From the NCBI GenBank assembly GCA_030596395.1, contig JAUVKF010000015.1, positions 1 to 49,962 of the forward strand: a stretch of 49,962 bases of DNA. The letters are read 5' to 3'. How positions within the stretch are numbered: the first letter of the stretch is position 1; each line of letters starts with the position of its first letter. A model generated the notes under the pieces. That model searched no databases. It had not been told where the DNA came from and worked only from the letters and a program-made list of their open reading frames with translations. Shown one piece after another: positions 49,294 to 49,962 of this stretch. Both the position numbers and the translations under genes were made by a program. Source of the DNA: Chlorobiota bacterium. Its GTDB lineage: Bacteria; Bacteroidota; Bacteroidia; Bacteroidales; F082.

Positions 49294-49962
49294 TTAAATC
49301 ACGAGACTTAATTTTTGACTCATTTGAGAACTTTCTTCTCCACTAATTGCCATATCCCACAAATCTGAAATCAGGTTATTATTTGAAAGCCCCAATTTGT
49401 ACAAAGTTCTCCCTTCTGAACGAAAATCAGTATTAAACAATTTACTTCCTTCATTTATAAAGTAGTCAATCGTTGGTGTTGGAACTCCCAATTTTTCACC
49501 AAACAAAGACATTGGCACCAATCCTGTTGGAATATCTTCCCAAATATATCTGTGATTTATTGTTGTAGGAGCCAATATATCCTGATATGTAGGATTAGAA
49601 ATTATCATTTCATAGATCGAAGTTTTTGGAAGTCCATATCTTGAATGTAACCAATCAACAACTGAAAGTGTATTTATTCCAATTGCTGCTGCAATTGATT
49701 TGAATTCAAGATCTACTTTTTCGATATATTGTGCAACTTTTTTGGTAACACCATCTGTGTAAAAATTAAATATTTCTTTTTTTAAAACTCGTTCTTTATT
49801 TAAAAGAAAAATTACCGGATGAAATATGGCTCCGATATTACTAAAACTTGTTTCTAAGAGTGAATCGGCTTTGGTTACATTAGGAAAAATATCTGACAGA
49901 ACATCTATTACATGATCAGTATCCCTGGAACATAATGCTGATACTGATACTTCCTTCTTAAT
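49294..49962 (-). CDS. Opine (octopine/nopaline) dehydrogenase, partial
   Basis: The frame is open from the window end to the stop at 49294; the N-terminal NAD(P)-binding half lies outside. The visible ~222 residues include the family hallmark SNIGAIFHPVIFLLN (the His-Pro carrying the catalytic histidine), YTDGVTKKVAQYIEKVDLEF, NPTYQDILAPTTINHRYIWEDIPTGLVPMS and VPTPTIDYF. Opine dehydrogenases reductively condense an amino acid with a 2-oxoacid, or do the reverse. It is the first visible gene of the four-gene operon, although further genes may precede it. Confidence 0.88.
   Translation of the reverse strand: MKKEVSVSALCSRDTDHVIDVLSDIFPNVTKADSLLETSFSNIGAIFHPVIFLLNKERVLKKEIFNFYTDGVTKKVAQYIEKVDLEFKSIAAAIGINTLSVVDWLHSRYGLPKTSIYEMIISNPTYQDILAPTTINHRYIWEDIPTGLVPMSLFGEKLGVPTPTIDYFINEGSKLFNTDFRSEGRTLYKLGLSNNNLISDLWDMAISGEESSQMSQKLSLVI

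Overview
The window comes from an AT-rich genome of the phylum Bacteroidota, probably an uncultured relative of the Bacteroidales/Marinilabiliales. Three T9SS-type C-terminal sorting domains, Bacteroidota-style -7 promoter boxes (TAnnTTTG), a S16 protein with a long charged tail, PorV/PorQ-like and helix-hairpin-helix outer-membrane proteins, and general absence of Shine-Dalgarno sites all agree. It looks like ordinary chromosome: dnaA, dnaE, rpsP, rimM and trxA are present. No tRNA, rRNA, CRISPR array or prophage was seen.

Layout. 1-5,999: tightly packed + strand run of secreted proteins (partial FG-GAP-like, BNR-like and fibronectin-III-like, each with a T9SS tail), with an embedded CPBP membrane protease and an SRPBCC protein. 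6,000-7,990: REP-like palindromes, a lipoprotein and an EamA transporter. 8,016-11,844: lipoprotein GH127 beta-L-arabinofuranosidase and lipoprotein aldose 1-epimerase, separated by a 24-bp tandem repeat. 12,001-15,167 (-): class-I glutamine amidotransferase lipoprotein, TrmN6, RimM and S16. 15,521-21,366 (+): DnaE with a fused N-terminal proofreading exonuclease, thioredoxin, DUF58 protein. 21,494-22,208: RAYT transposase broken by one in-frame TGA, bracketed by REP palindromes. 22,217-25,188 (-): two outer-membrane proteins. 25,265-36,262: DUF2461, DUF3298-like, EamA, YigZ, DnaA, low-molecular-weight phosphatase, PLP dehydratase, RsmI-like methyltransferase, SlyD-like FKBP, ABC-2 exporter and a serine-protease lipoprotein. 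36,531-38,675 (+): cold-shock-type operon with a structured leader, RRM protein, Csp, sigma-70 paralogue and a second cold-shock-domain protein. 39,124-45,154 (+): membrane LytTR regulator, B12-binding radical SAM protein paired with a cysteine-rich protein of unknown function, then an ECF sigma factor with membrane partners.

45,393-49,962 (-) holds the most interesting system: four tightly coupled genes for an opine dehydrogenase (cut by the window end), a single-chain coenzyme-B12 mutase resembling fused glutamate mutase S+E subunits, a D-Ala-D-Ala-ligase-like ATP-grasp enzyme and an alanine/ornithine-racemase-type PLP enzyme. Together they suggest an undescribed amino-acid-derived metabolite or catabolic pathway; the product cannot be deduced from sequence.

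Intergenic DNA is unusually rich in short tandem repeats (14-bp and 24-bp units) and palindromes of several families, one of which appears to have entered the coding sequence of a T9SS sorting domain. The secreted-protein region and the far right end look more AT-rich than the housekeeping middle.
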